Positions 8,622 to 20,290 of a stretch of 64,000 nt of DNA are shown piece after piece. The stretch lies in contig JAULJL010000041.1 of NCBI GenBank assembly GCA_030761205.1, forward strand, positions 2,118,001 to 2,182,000, written 5' to 3'. A model generated the notes under the pieces. It made no database searches, was not told the origin of the DNA, and saw only the letters and a program-made list of their open reading frames with translations. Source of the DNA: Fremontodendron californicum. Its lineage: Eukaryota > Streptophyta > Magnoliopsida > Malvales > Malvaceae. The first letter of the stretch is position 1; the number at the start of each line of letters is the position of its first letter. Made by a program: the position numbers and the translations under genes.

Positions 8622-9562
8622 CATTATCTAACATTTTGCTTGTTGTGTCTCAGTTATAATAAGTGGTTAGCAACCTCTGCAGGTAATATCTCCTAAATTC
8701 TACCTTTAAAATTTGACATTGGGGACAATGTCATATTTTAGTAGGGGGTAAGGGACATATTTTTCTAATATAAAAAAAAAAAAAAATTTTGTGTTTTAAG
8801 ACATTTAGAAGTATTCATTCTGAACAAGGTCTGAGTAAGGGAGACTTGAGACATACCTTGTCAGTTTGATTTAATCTTCTAAAAAAAAAAAAAAAAAAAA
8901 AAGCATGTTTAGACTTAGTGTGTTTTAGTTACTTTCAATACTATGATGAGATATGAATTGCATAAGTCTAAAACAGATTTATTAGTGAGAAGATTTTCAT
9001 GAGAATTGAGCTTGATGTCAATCTTTTATGAGCCAATGTTAATATGATATGTTGATTGAGAAAGAAGCATGTTTAGACTTAATCTGACTTGTATAATCAT
9101 CCTTGTGAGTTTTTGAGCCTATAATGATTGATGCATTATACAAATCAATCTAATTTCTTTCTTGAGTGCTCTTATGATTACATGATTCTCTAGAACTTGC
9201 TTTAAACCGTTTGAGACTATATTGATACATGTGACAACATGAATATGATAGAGGCATTAGGATTATAACCAGAGCCAAACAGCCATCCATTATTAATGTT
9301 CCAAGAGAACACACCCTTAGTGAACCAATTTGAGCCTACATTGAATAAGCTATATCTTTGGTAACCATAACTTGTCCCTAACCTAAATATACTTATATCT
9401 TTACCTTTGTTCCAAAAGATGAATTAGCATGTTTTGAGACAAGTTGCAAAGACAAAGAAGATTTATTGAAAATTTGGGTTAGAAACAAGAAATAAGTGTG
9501 GGGGGAAAAGAAAGAAAAAAGTCAAGAGAAAAAGAAAGGGATCATTGTCAAATACATTCTCA

Positions 9563-9598
<36 letters not shown>

Positions 9599-10409
9599 CT
9601 CTTGAACTTCTAGTTAAAGTAAAGAAAAAGATGTTACAAAGTTGGTTAGAATGATGCAAAGGCTCAACATGAATATTTAGCCTATGTTATTATGTGCTTT
9701 ATAAGAGTTTTGAGAAGTTTTATTTGTATGATCTTTTTATGTCTCGAAACTTTATGAACTCTTTGGAACCTTTGTGATATCTTTATCCTTTTGTTCTTCA
9801 ACCACATTACAAACCCCTTGGCCCCATTACAACCTTGATTAAAGACCTCTTGATTCATGAAGTTGTATGATCTAAATAGTGGAGAATAGGTGGACAAGCA
9901 AGAATATGGTAGAACTGTTTTCATGAGATTGATTGAGTGTAAACACTTCACCACTACTTTAAAGAGTGAAAATCATGAGGGTATCCCATGTGAGTAGTTG
10001 AGATTAAGTTTGAATATGCACTATTTTGATTGAAATATGTTATGTTAATATTGGCTTAACTCAAACAATTTACATTCAAGTATGATTTTTTGTGAAATTC
10101 TTTAAGCTATTGATTAGTTTATAAGACTTGTTCAAAGATTGTCTCTAATTTGTATTGAAAGGATTAGGAGTAAATATTTTTAGTATATGTAGTTTATTTA
10201 TATTTTAGTTTTTCAATGTTTGTGGGTATCGTTCTAGTAAACCCTCACGAGACTAAACTCGTCCACTAGGGACACCTAGGGGTTTAAAGGCTTGTGTCAC
10301 ATGCTAAGTGCCACCGTGATTTCCTACGAAAGTGGATTAGATTAGATTTTCTTATTTTATTTTTATTGAGTCGTTGCTAGGGACTAGCAACAATCTAAGT
10401 GTGGGGGTG
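8622..10409 (+). other. Non-coding 3' internal region of element B
   Basis: Parallel to 689-2726 but shorter: one copy instead of two of the roughly 113-bp repeat, and the segment corresponding to about 1060-1290 is missing, with a long A run (8881-8902) at the break. No coding frame is seen. A 33-base A-rich run lies near 9566-9594. It ends with the polypurine tract TAAGTGTGGGGGTG (10396-10409). Confidence 0.75.
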
Positions 10410-12446
10410 TGATAACTCGTATAATTATATAGTTTTTAGTTATGTTTTATTATTGTTTTGTGTCAAATACGAGTTATTATTGTTTAGTCTAATTGTGTTT
10501 ATGATCTTTTACATTTTTATGTAATTTGGTGTTTTTCACAAGTTTCTTTGAGTGATTTCAGATTACTAGAATTAAGGGCAAATCCAGTTCAGTTCCAGTT
10601 CCGACAGCTTTTGCCATATCAGCTATATCTCGAGTTTCACTGAAGTAATAAGGCTGAAATTTTTACCGTACAAAGTTAAGAGGCATATCTATCTTTTTCA
10701 TGTTTTACACTTCTTGAAACGGAGTCGTTTTGCCTAGCGAAATCAACCATCAAGTTGGCTGATGTGCAATGACGTCTGTCCTGAGCAGTTTTCGCATTTT
10801 TACCATATCGTCCGATACACATCAGCAAATGAGCTGATTCCAACGGCTATGGATCACTAACTGATAGGGGAACATTTGTCTAGAAGACCATGGGATCAGA
10901 TAAAGCCTCCAATATTGAAGAAATCGACCATCAAGTTGGCTGATGTGCAATGACGTCTGTGCTGACCTGTTTTCGTATTTTGCCCATATCTTCTTCTCCA
11001 CATCAGCAAATGAGCTGATTCCAACGGCTATGAATCAGTAACTCATAGGGGAACATTTTTCTAGAAGACCATGTGATCATATCAGGCCTCCAAGATTGAC
11101 AAAATCGACCATCAAGTCGGCTGATCAAAATTGTCATACAATATGACGAAAATTGTTAGAAAAATGCACCCACCTATTATACCTACCTTTGAAATTTGTA
11201 AAGCTTGTCTCTTGTCATTTAGCCCTCCAAAATGTGTATAAATAGAGGGCCTTGGATGATTGTAGAGGATCATATTGTACATTGGTAGGATATTAGCCAT
11301 TATAATCAAATTCTCTAAGTTTTCTTCTTCTTTCTTTTCTCTAGTTTTCTTTTTCTTTATTTTCTTCTTCTTCTTCTTTCTTTCTTTTATTTCCTTCTTA
11401 GATTCTCTTTAATTTTATGTTTATGTTTACAATGCTTATGCTAGGCTAAACTTCTATTTGGTTAAGGGTGATTTCAAAGCCCTAGACATGTTTTGTGATT
11501 GATTTTCAGATTCTATCTATCATTAATTTTCTATCAAAGTTGCTTATGTTCTTCTACAAGAATTGTTCATGATGTTGTCTTGATTTATTTAGGTGTACAA
11601 CTAGATAGATCTTGATAACTATCTATTGCTAGTTTAGGAGTCTTGATCCGTGTAATTGTCTTGATTTCCTATTCATAAGTGGCAATTTGTGATTAATGAT
11701 TATGGTCAAGTTTTCAATAATTGCAAAGTGGAACATAACCTAAGTTGAACAATCCGAGCTTATGTGTTTGTTGCTTAGATCAACCTATCTTTCTCATCAT
11801 AAAGCTGCCATTAAATTGAATTTAGAGAGCTTATTCTAGGTTGTTTAATGGTTAGAGATTAAATAGAGAGCTTGTTCTATTTAACGACAAACTAAGGAAA
11901 GATTGGGATAACAGAGCTTGTTGTTATCTACGGTTGTTAACTTTGATAGTTGGTTGATATTGATAGATCTGAAATTGATTCTTAATGATGTCTAGTGGTG
12001 GAGAATGAAACCTTAACCATATTTTTCATATTTGATTCTTCTTACTTACTTGTTTTCTTACTTTTCTAGTTTGCTTATTTTTAAAAGTATATTTATTTTT
12101 ATTGGCTGGTTATACCGCCTAATTTGTATATTAACTTTGTTTTATTTTTATTGGCTGGTTATACCACCTAATTTAGTATATATATTGGCTGGTTATACCG
12201 CCTAATTTAGTATATATATTTTTATTGGCTGGTTATACCGCCTTGCATCTTATTCTTATTATTTACTTTAGTTTAAATCTGGCTTCAAAAACCCCTTTTC
12301 TTTTATTGTTCTTGAATTTAAGTTTTAAACTATTAACTTATAAACTAAAACCCAATCCCTGAGGACTCGACCCTTGCTAACTACTATACTTACAATTTAT
12401 CTTTTTAGTGCAAGGTTAAATAAGATACACTCTTTTGGGTGCATCA
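10410..12446 (+). repeat. 3' LTR of element B (2037 bp)
   Basis: TGATAACTCG...GGGTGCATCA. It contains the 181-bp U3 repeats (from about 10740 and 10921, remnant near 11101), TATA box TATAAATAG (11237-11245) and the minisatellite (about 12100-12243). It lacks the polypyrimidine and purine stretch of about 30 bp present after 3680 in the LTR of A. It joins directly to host sequence GCCATCATC at 12447. Confidence 0.9.
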
Positions 12447-12623
12447 GCCATCATCTAGCAGCCAACCACCATGGTTAAATGCATGGTGTTGAATTTTGGT
12501 GTCATGGTAGCAAAAGTCATGGTAGCTTCTATGACTTTGGTGGATAAGCCTCTTTCTTTGACTTTGATGGTTCATTTGAGCCAATATTCAACAAAATAAA
12601 TTCTTGAAATTCAAATCATAAAT
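12447..12623. other. Host sequence between element B and the sulfotransferase relic
   Basis: Short unique sequence with several ATGGT and TTTGGTG repeats. No coding frame or recognised element. Confidence 0.4.
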
Positions 12624-13245
12624 CTGTTGAATGTCATCGATCTTAAAAATAATTATATATGAATCAACTAAATTAAACTTTTTTTTATTTTTTTTTATTT
12701 CTAATTTTGCAGTAAGCACTTTAAATTTGGTCAGCTTTGGTACGAAGTTTCATCTTGAGAATATAAAAAACCATTGCTATTATCTAACTTTGACAATAAC
12801 TTTAATGAAACCCTCCAAAACCCAAGTAGACCTGCTCACGGGCCGAGCAGCCCGCCCGGCAGGTCCGGCCCATATAAGACACGGCCTGGGCAGGATATTT
12901 TATGTTCCGGGCCGGCCCGGCTCGGCCCGGAACAATGATTTTTATTATAATAATATTATTTTATTTAATTTTAATTATAAAAAATTAAAAAAATTAAAAA
13001 AATTATTTTTTTGTTCCAATGAACAGTGTTTCGGGTCTAAACGGGCGGGCTTGGGCTACCCAGGGCCGGGCCTGGGCAGAAGGGAAAAAAAAAACCGGGC
13101 CGCGGCCCATGATCACCTCTAAACCCAAGTAACTGATCAAGAAATTGAAGAATTACTTCTTTCCCTTCCGAAAGAGAAATGATGGTTAGCTGGTGGCCTA
13201 TTTCTCTACCATGGCGGTTGGTATCCATCCAGGATTCTTCGTAAT
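12624..13245 (+). pseudogene. Broken 5' copy of the cytosolic sulfotransferase gene
   Basis: 12624-12826 and 13130-13245 match the leader and first 40 or so codons of the intact gene at 17528. The matching start codon is at 12805. A hAT MITE (12827-13121) splits the relic after codon 7-8. Codon 25 is TGA (13180-13182) where the intact gene has GGA, and similarity ends at 13245 where repeat sequence takes over. No later sulfotransferase motif (PAPS loop onward) is found nearby. It is a tandem or segmental duplicate that was truncated, stopped and invaded. Confidence 0.9.
12827..13121. mobile_element. hAT MITE, GC-rich copy, inside the sulfotransferase relic
   Basis: 295 bp with ends TAGACCTGCTCACGGGCC and (reverse complement) TAGAGGTGATCATGGGCC. 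It has a perfect 8-bp duplication AACCCAAG at 12819-12826 and 13122-13129; the intact gene holds one copy of this target. CpG-rich GGGCCGGGC ends with an AT-rich middle. Same family as the copies at 13944, 15369, 48451, 49373 and 55186. Confidence 0.92.
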
Positions 13246-13670
13246 CTATTTATTTTCTTTTACTGATGATTTTTTCATCGAAAAATTCCTTGTACCGATA
13301 AAACTTTCGACGAAAAAATCTGTCAGAAAAAATTATTTTTCAATTAATTTAAATTATTGAATTAACGACAGAAATTTCCGTTGCAAAATTTTTTTTCCAA
13401 TAAATTAGCTACGAAAACTTTAGTCACTAATACTAAAATTAATAAAAAATTCAATTTTTTGAAAAACAATTTTATCGACAGAATTTTGATTTTTTTTTCT
13501 ATAGAAATTGTAGTTGGAAAAAGTTGGTGGCAAAAAAGTTTTCCACCTTTTTTTGACGTATTTCCGACAAATTTTTTTCGTTGGTATTTTTCGACGAAAA
13601 ATATTGACTTTTTTGACAAAATTTTTTAATCGAAAATATTTTATCAGAAATAAAGCTTTTTGTTGTAGTG
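13246..13670. mobile_element. CACTA-type (En/Spm) element end, truncated
   Basis: Reading from the right, the sequence starts CACTACAACAAAAAGC (13670 downward), the classic CACTA terminus. Inside are many short inverted subterminal motifs of the TCGACGAAAAAT / TTTCCGACAAA kind. No matching left terminus is found, so only one end is present, fused to the sulfotransferase relic. ORFs here in several frames are made of these motifs and are not genes. Confidence 0.6.
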
Positions 13671-13943
13671 GCAACACTTAATCAAGTTTAAATTGTAATA
13701 AATATAATCAACTATAATTAGAATAATATTAAGAATTACTAAAATGTAATTAAAGTAATATTAAAGATTACAATACTATTAATGCACTTAAAAAGAGTTA
13801 TGAAACTATTGTGATATTAATTACTTACAATTAAAAAAATTAAAAGCCAAATTAATCATAGTGCTTGAATTATTCAACATTAATGCAATTGATATAATTA
13901 TGTTCACCAACATTTACTTATTGACATCAACCAAGATTTATTC

Positions 13944-14241
13944 TAGACTTGCTCTAGGATCGAGTTGTTCATTCGGTCTGACAGGTCCGATTCTAATTGG
14001 ACTGAGTTTGGATAAAGATTTTTGTAATTCTGATCGATCCAGCCCAAATTATTATTCATTAAATAAAAAATATTTTTTATTTAAATTTAATTATAAAAAA
14101 TATATTAATATTAATATAAAATATTTTTTTAATATTTTAATAATTTATGAATAGTAAAACGAGTTTACAAACCAACCAAAAACAAACTTGAACAAAAAAA
14201 AAATTCAGACTATAATCCGACTTGACACATAAACAGATCTA
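13944..14241. mobile_element. hAT MITE
   Basis: 298 bp from TAGACTTGCTCTAGG to CATAAACAGATCTA, flanked by a perfect 8-bp duplication ATTTATTC (13936-13943 and 14242-14249). The AT-rich core with TTTAAATTTAATTATAAA is shared with the other copies. Confidence 0.9.
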
Positions 14242-14399
14242 ATTTATTCCCTTCATAATTTCTGAGGTAGGGTGACAACTCAAAGTTTGATTCTTGATTT
14301 TTTTCGTTCAAATGTTTGATAGATAGGTTGAGGTTGCTCCTTAATTGAATTTTATGTCCCTCCTTTTCCTTTTTGTTGGATTTGATATCATATATTAAT

Positions 14400-14650
14400 T
14401 ATATGTCTTTTAATAGATTTGATAATTCGTATATTTGTGTTATTTTTTTATGTTATAATTGTGTTTAAGATTTTATATATTTATATAAATTTTGATACGT
14501 TAATAATTTATATTATACAAATTTTGACATGATCATGTATTCGTTTTATTTTTTTTGTATCATATCATATTTTTATTTTTTTATATCATATTCATGTTAT
14601 GTCTAATATTATCAAGTCTAATATTTAACAAAGTTAGTGCATATATTTGA
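14400..14650. repeat. Interspersed repeat (CGTGTT...CGTATT family)
   Basis: Resembles 50705-50930 and 59860-60025: alternating GTGTTATTTTTTTATGTTATAAT and ATTTATATAAATTTTGA segments. An old MITE-like repeat; borders are approximate. Confidence 0.5.
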
Positions 14651-15368
14651 CTCTTCATATATTGGCTTGGGCCAATCTCAACTCTCAGTTAAATAAGGCT
14701 TCATTGCCTGAGTTCATTAGCTATCAGTTACAAAGTTATCTCTTTACTTTAAAAAAAAAAAAAATTATATATCTAATAACACAATAGTAGTTACAAGGAT
14801 TTATATTTGATATATTGATCGTGTATAAATTTATATACTGTCAGTGAATCAAATAATATCATTTTATTAAAAATAAAGTTATATGTATTTATTTTTAAAT
14901 TTTTTTAATAAGATGGCATCATCTAATTCACTAATAATGTAAAGATATATACACTGTCAGTGCATCAAATACAAATTCTAATTACAATTTGAAAATGTCA
15001 AACAACAATGAGAGAAGATAAGGTTCAATCTAAACATAAATTTGTCTATTTCTCTTTTTTTTCCTCTATAAAAAAAAAACAATAATAAATTTGTGTAATT
15101 ATTAGAAAAGAACAATATTATTTACACGAGTTAGTACAATCTCTTTTTTTTTTTTTTGTTAATCATGGTTCAATTATTATGAGAAACACTTCGGATGTAA
15201 AATTTTAAATGCATTAAATTGATATAAGAAAATGCTTACAATCATTCAAAAAAGAGATTAGATCTAGACAAAGTTTACGAAAAACACCTCATATTGTATT
15301 AACAATAAAAAATAGAAAAAGAAGATTACTTTTTAGCTAGATAATATGAAGGTAGTATTGATCATGAT
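14651..15368. other. AT-rich intergenic stretch
   Basis: No coding frame. 14795-14990 carries two direct copies of TATA(T/C)ACTGTCAGTG with AT-rich sequence between, probably a small MITE remnant. Confidence 0.4.
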
Positions 15369-15670
15369 TAAACATATTCAAGGATCGGGTTATTTGTCGG
15401 ACTCGATCCGTATTGAGTCGGTCTGTAAAAAGATTTTTTTATTTTATTTTATTTTAATTTGGGCCTGTCTGACCTGAATTATCATCAATAAAAAAAAATG
15501 TATTTAAATTTAATTATAAATATTAATATAAAAATATTTTTAATATTTTAATATCATTTTAAACAATGATATAGGCTTTCGGATCGACCCGAACCCGATC
15601 CTACAGAACCTAAATAAAGAAAATAAAAAAAATTTGAATCGCGACTTGATCCGAACCATAAACAAGTCTA
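15369..15670. mobile_element. hAT MITE
   Basis: 302 bp from TAAACATATTCAAGG to CATAAACAAGTCTA, with a perfect 8-bp duplication ATCATGAT (15361-15368 and 15671-15678). Confidence 0.88.
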
Positions 15671-15709
15671 ATCATGATATGATAGGTTTTTCATAACATA
15701 AATTGTGGC

Positions 15710-15710
<1 letters not shown>

Positions 15711-15760
<50 letters not shown>
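15711..15760. repeat. (TA)n microsatellite
   Basis: About 48 bases of uninterrupted TA. Confidence 0.95.
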
Positions 15761-15761
<1 letters not shown>

Positions 15762-16468
15762 CTAAGGAGTCATGAATGAGACACGTGAAGAAATGATAAA
15801 TGGTCCCTTAATTTGTCTCCAAGAAAATGGTCCCCAAAACCTAACATTAATCATTGATTCGTATATCCGTGTCATAATTTTTATTTTTATTTTTATAGAC
15901 ATCAGTATTTTAGATGGTAATTTTAAAGTTTAGTTATAAATTATTAAATTATATATTTTAGGATTACCTATGCTTTATTTTTTTTCATTTTTAATTGATT
16001 CAAACTTAGGTGGGTTTGAAAAGTTTCAAATTAAAAATGGTTAAATAAAAACAAGAAATGAAAATGAAAATCAATAAATTTTAAAACTTTGGTGAGTAGA
16101 TCTTATTGGTTTTGATTTTCAGCTCTGTTTTTTTTTTCATTTAATTGTTTTTAATTAGAAACTTTACCTTTGAAGCAATGAGGAGTTACCAAAAGAAGAG
16201 ATCAATTGCCAAGTAATTGGGATATGAAAAAAATCCTAAATTCAAGCTTTAGCAATTGTGTCTCGTTTGCATATTCTATTCATTGGTGAAGAAAACATGA
16301 TAATTTCTCAGAGTTATTTTCTAAGAAAATATAGGAGGGAATTGCATACTAAGCAAATTAAAATCTTCACTAGAAAGAATAAATAAATAAAGTGAAAAAA
16401 AAATGTAGTGTTTTGCATGGATTCCCCTTCCTAAAACACTTTACCTTTTTTTTTTTTTAATAATATAT
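15761..16468. other. Intergenic stretch without recognised features
   Basis: AT-rich, stops in all frames, no recognisable repeat ends. Confidence 0.5.
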
Positions 16469-16902
16469 ATGGGGTGTAATCGAGTCAAACCGAATCCAAA
16501 CAATATAAAGTTTGAGCTTGACTCGAAATTCGATTCGAGTCCGATCAAGTTTTATTTTTAAAATTCGAGCTCGATTCGAGATAAAAACCGAATTACTTGA
16601 ACTCATTCAATTAGATTCATTTACCTAATAAATAAATAAAAAAAGCTCAATTTCCACATACTTGACTTCAAATTCGATTATTTATACTAGAACTTAAAAT
16701 TTTTCATTACTAATTTAAAATAAAAAATATATATTAAAAATAAAAAATTCAAATAGGTTTCCGAGTTACTCAAGCCAGACATTAAGATACTCGAATTCGG
16801 TTCGCTCAATAACTCAAGTTGCTCGAACTCGAGTTCAACTCTATAATAATCAAACCAAATTTGAATTTTTTTCAAACTAAACTCGAATAATTTGTGAACA
16901 CA
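16469..16902. mobile_element. hAT-like MITE
   Basis: Left end GGGGTGTAATCGAGTC and right end CGAATAATTTGTGAACA are imperfect inverted repeats. The interior has repeated TCGAGTTC / GAACTCGA motifs. The flanks are AT-repetitive, so the target duplication is not certain. Confidence 0.5.
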
Positions 16903-17017
16903 TATATTTCATTTATATCCTATATACGATGAGAAAGTACTTTAGCTTTTGTCACATGTATTCTTTCTCTTTTCTTTTTCATACACTTTTGTTTTTTAAG
17001 GAAGCACGTTTACCTTT

Positions 17018-17332
17018 GGTTACATGCTTTTTCTTTTTGGTACACTTTTATTTTTTTTATATCAATGAAGCACTTTCTATTTTTTTTCTTTTATTTTTTG
17101 GTACTATCAATGAAGCACTTTATATTGAATATATTCCTTTCCTTTTGATAATTTTTTTAATATAAAAAAAGCGTGGTTACATGCTTTTTCTTTTTGGTAC
17201 ACTTTTATTTTTTTATATCAATGTAGCACTTTCTATTTTTTTTCTTTTATTTTTTGGTACTATCAATGAAGCACTTTATATTGAATATATTCCTTTCCTT
17301 TTGATAATCTTTTTAATATAAAAAAAGCGTAC
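17018..17332 (+). repeat. 157-bp tandem duplication upstream of the sulfotransferase gene
   Basis: Two nearly identical units start at 17018 and 17175 (GGTTACATGCTTTTTC...). Each contains TATCAATG(A/T)AGCACTTT and a long T-rich run. It ends about 195 bp before the start codon, so it lies in the likely promoter or leader. Confidence 0.85.
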
Positions 17333-17527
17333 TATGAAAATAGAAAAATGGATTGTTGAATGTCACCAATTTTAAAAATAATTGTGCATGAATCAATTAT
17401 ATTAAAATTTTTTTTTTTTTTTTTTAATTTTGCAGTAAGCAATTTAAATTTGGTCAGCTTTGGTACGAAGTTTCAGCTTGAGAATATAAAAAGCCATTGC
17501 TATTATCTAACTTCGACAATAACTTTA

Positions 17528-18565
17528 ATGGAACACTCCAAAACCCAAGTAACTGATCAAGAAATTGAAGAATTACTTCTTTCCCTTCCGAAAGAGAAAG
17601 GATGGTTAGCTGGTGGCCTATTTCTCTACCATGGCTGTTGGTATCCATCCAGGATTCTTCGTAATTTGATCAACTTTCATCGACATTTCCAAGCTCAAAA
17701 TCATGATATTATCCTTGCTTCTAAGCCAAAATCAGGCACAACTTGGCTTAAGGCCCTGATTTTCTCCATTGTCAATCGTTCTCGTTACTCAAACTATTCA
17801 AACACTCCATTGCTTACTTCAAATCCTCATGAACTCGTTCCCTTTATCGAGTTCACTCTCTATGACAAAAAAGAGTTTCCTGATCTTACTTCTCTTCAAT
17901 CTCCAAGGCTTTTTTCGACTCACATTCCTTATATGTCTTTACCAGAATCGATTAAAGAGTATAATAATAATAACACCCGGATTGTTTATATTTGCCGAAA
18001 TCCTTTTGATGTTATTGTTTCGTCTTGGCATTTTGCAGCTCAAGGTCGGGAAAGCTTGGGAAGATCAATGGAGGATTTGGTTGATAGTTTCTGCAATGGA
18101 ATTGAAGCTTTCGGGTCGTTTTGGGACCATGTTTTAGGGTACTGGAAAGAGAGTTTGGAGAATCCGAAGAAAGTTTTGTTTATGAAATATGAGGACTTGA
18201 AGGAAGACATGGATTTGCAGCTGAAGAGGTTGGCTGAGTTCATAGGATTTCCTTTTTCAATGGAGGAAGAGAAAGAAGGGGTGATTGAAGAGATTTCGAA
18301 GCTATGTAGTTTGAGGAGATTGAAAGATTTGGAGGTGAATAAAAGTGGGAAATTCATGGCAAATTTTGAGAATAAATGCTATTTTAGGAAGGGTGAAGTA
18401 GGGGATTGGGTTAATCACCTAAGTCCTGCCATTGTAGAACGTTTGGAAAAGCTTATTGGGGAAAAATTTGAAGGATCTGGCTTGAGTTTCAAAGCATCCA
18501 AAGGACTGATCAGATGTTCATCTTCATCATTAGATGCCAATATGCCTCATCTTCTAAATAAATGA
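17528..18565 (+). CDS. Cytosolic sulfotransferase (SOT family)
   Basis: 345 aa, one exon, as usual for plant SOTs. The enzyme transfers sulfate from PAPS to a hydroxyl group of a small molecule (flavonoids, hormones, desulfo-glucosinolates and others in this family); the acceptor cannot be read from sequence. Visible are the PAPS 5'-phosphosulfate loop PKSGTTW (67-73), the catalytic His in STHIPY (His132), the 3'-phosphate-binding segment RIVYICRNPFDVIVSSWHF (151-169) and the C-terminal RKGEVGDWVNHL (287-298), where the common Lys after GDW is Val. I chose the ATG at 17528 rather than the upstream in-frame ATG at 17360, because the preceding 56 codons include a poly-Phe run and an acceptor-like TTTTGCAG that look like leader sequence. 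It is convergent with NRPC2. Confidence 0.93.
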   Translation: MEHSKTQVTDQEIEELLLSLPKEKGWLAGGLFLYHGCWYPSRILRNLINFHRHFQAQNHDIILASKPKSGTTWLKALIFSIVNRSRYSNYSNTPLLTSNPHELVPFIEFTLYDKKEFPDLTSLQSPRLFSTHIPYMSLPESIKEYNNNNTRIVYICRNPFDVIVSSWHFAAQGRESLGRSMEDLVDSFCNGIEAFGSFWDHVLGYWKESLENPKKVLFMKYEDLKEDMDLQLKRLAEFIGFPFSMEEEKEGVIEEISKLCSLRRLKDLEVNKSGKFMANFENKCYFRKGEVGDWVNHLSPAIVERLEKLIGEKFEGSGLSFKASKGLIRCSSSSLDANMPHLLNK

Positions 18566-18693
18566 TTATCTGAGAAGAAAAAAAAGTAGGTTGAAACTTT
18601 CCAGGGGGCAATCCAATTTAAGAATCTTGTATTTTAGCTTATCCAATCACAAAAAATCTTTGTAAACTTTGTTTGATTGGCAAGAATAAATAT

Positions 18694-19214
18694 TATGGGC
18701 GTTTATTATTTGGTTTTAATTGAACTATTGACCGAAATTGGAATTCAGTTTGGTTAATCGGTCAATCAAAAAAATTTAGATTCGGTTATTGATAGAGATT
18801 TTTGATGAATTTCGATTATCGATTAATTCGGTTCGGTTAAGCTAAAATAATTGAATTAATCATATTAACCGGAACTTGAATTTGTAATTTTATTATGTTT
18901 TAGTATGTTTAATATTTGGATTTTATTATAGTTTTATTATATTTTACTTTTGGATTTTGGTTGATATATATAGCTTGTTTTGGCATTTTGGTTGGATGTA
19001 TAAAATCATGTGTTAAAAATATGTTGTAAAGTAAATTTGATATTTATTTTGGTAAATCGAAAACCGACCGAATTAATTGAAATAATTTTGGTTCGGTTAA
19101 TTTACATCTCTTCTTATTCGGTTCGGTTAACAATTAAGATAAAAAAAAATTAGTTAATTCGGTTAATGGAATTTCGATTTGATTAATAATCGAACCGACC
19201 GTTTGAACACCCTA
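18694..19214. mobile_element. hAT MITE in the sulfotransferase/NRPC2 intergenic region
   Basis: 521 bp from TATGGGCGTTTATTATTTGG to GTTTGAACACCCTA, with a perfect 8-bp duplication ATAAATAT (18686-18693 and 19215-19222). The interior is rich in TTCGGTTAA / TTAACCGAA motifs. Confidence 0.85.
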
Positions 19215-19222
19215 ATAAATAT

Positions 19223-20290
19223 GATGAACTTGAGGCTTAATCCAATTGATTCATGCAATCACTTTTAAGAAATGACATTCAAAATGTCTTAAATTAACAT
19301 TTTAACATCTGCATCACCTTCACCCATTTTCAAGAGACCTCCTTTGTATAAAAATAAATAAAAAATAAATATTACGTGCTTAATTTGTATCACCACCACG
19401 ACACATGCATTTCTCTTTTATCAATTTTTGTTTACTCTTCTAAATTGAAGCATAATATCTAGTTTTTGTTTTTTTATATATAATAATATCTGTTTTTGAT
19501 TGGACTGATATTTTAAATCCGGCTCTTCGTCTGAAGAATATATGCACATCTTTCATTGCAATAATATTAAAGGAATGACAGAGGAATTTGTTCTATTTTC
19601 TTGAAGCATTTAACCAGTTTTTTTCCAAAAAAGAAAAAGAGTTTGTTCTTGTATTATGATGAATATATCATTATAATTATAATAATAAAAATGTAAAATA
19701 TTTTGAGCTCATAAATTTTATGTCACTTACAAATTACAATGCAATATATTTCTACTACACTTTTTATTAGAAACTATATTTTTCTTCTTATATCTTTCAA
19801 AAGCTCAAATTCTGATAAAAGTTTAAGTTCTATAAGATTGATGCTTTTGCTATTCCTTTTTTTCATTATTATTATTTTTTACAAAGTTAAATAAAATAAA
19901 ATATAAATAAATAAATAAATAATTAAAATATAAGACATAATAAATCCATGTACAATTAAAATCACTCATTGTCATCTAAAAAAATTATATATTTCATATA
20001 TGAAGTTCATTTTTTATACACTGACGGTAAAATTAATTTTGAGAGGATTTTCTACAAAATTTCAAAAACACAGCTTGGGAGCAACAGGCTAGGAACTCTC
20101 TACAAGATTTAAGACTCATTCTCTGCATATAAATAAGCAGCTGCAATTTTCCACCCAAACAACCATCTGCCTTTTCAATTACTGTACAGCTACCAAATTT
20201 CACGATGATAGCTGAACATGAACCCGAAATGATCCGAACATACCAGCTGCAAGCTGGGGAAATTAAGATATTACGGAAAATTCCATTGAA
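19223..20290. other. Convergent intergenic region and NRPC2 3' UTR
   Basis: AT-rich. The NRPC2 3' UTR must lie in the part just below 20291 (about 20030-20290 is less AT-biased). No gene is seen. Confidence 0.5.

Larger units (their letters stand above)
4790..12446 (+). mobile_element. Element B: non-autonomous Athila/Tat-like LTR retrotransposon with gag-like ORF, Cys-rich ORF and LOG cargo
   Basis: Order: truncated 5' LTR (4790-5537), tRNA-Asp primer-binding site (5544-5561), gag-like ORF (5677-6564), basic Cys-rich ORF (7076-7546), LOG (7974-8621), non-coding 3' internal region, polypurine tract (10396-10409), full 3' LTR (10410-12446). The 4.9-kb interior has no pol domains, so movement would need enzymes from an autonomous relative. 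The right junction with host DNA is at 12446/12447. No target-site duplication can be checked, because the left side abuts element A. Confidence 0.88.

Noticed and set aside
12631..13122. 163-aa ORF
   Set aside because: An artefact spanning the sulfotransferase leader and a hAT MITE.
13362..13677. Three overlapping ORFs in both strands
   Set aside because: Made of CACTA subterminal repeats; similar length in several frames.
17360..17527. N-terminal extension of the sulfotransferase
   Set aside because: Contains a poly-Phe run and acceptor-like sequence; family members start at the equivalent of 17528.
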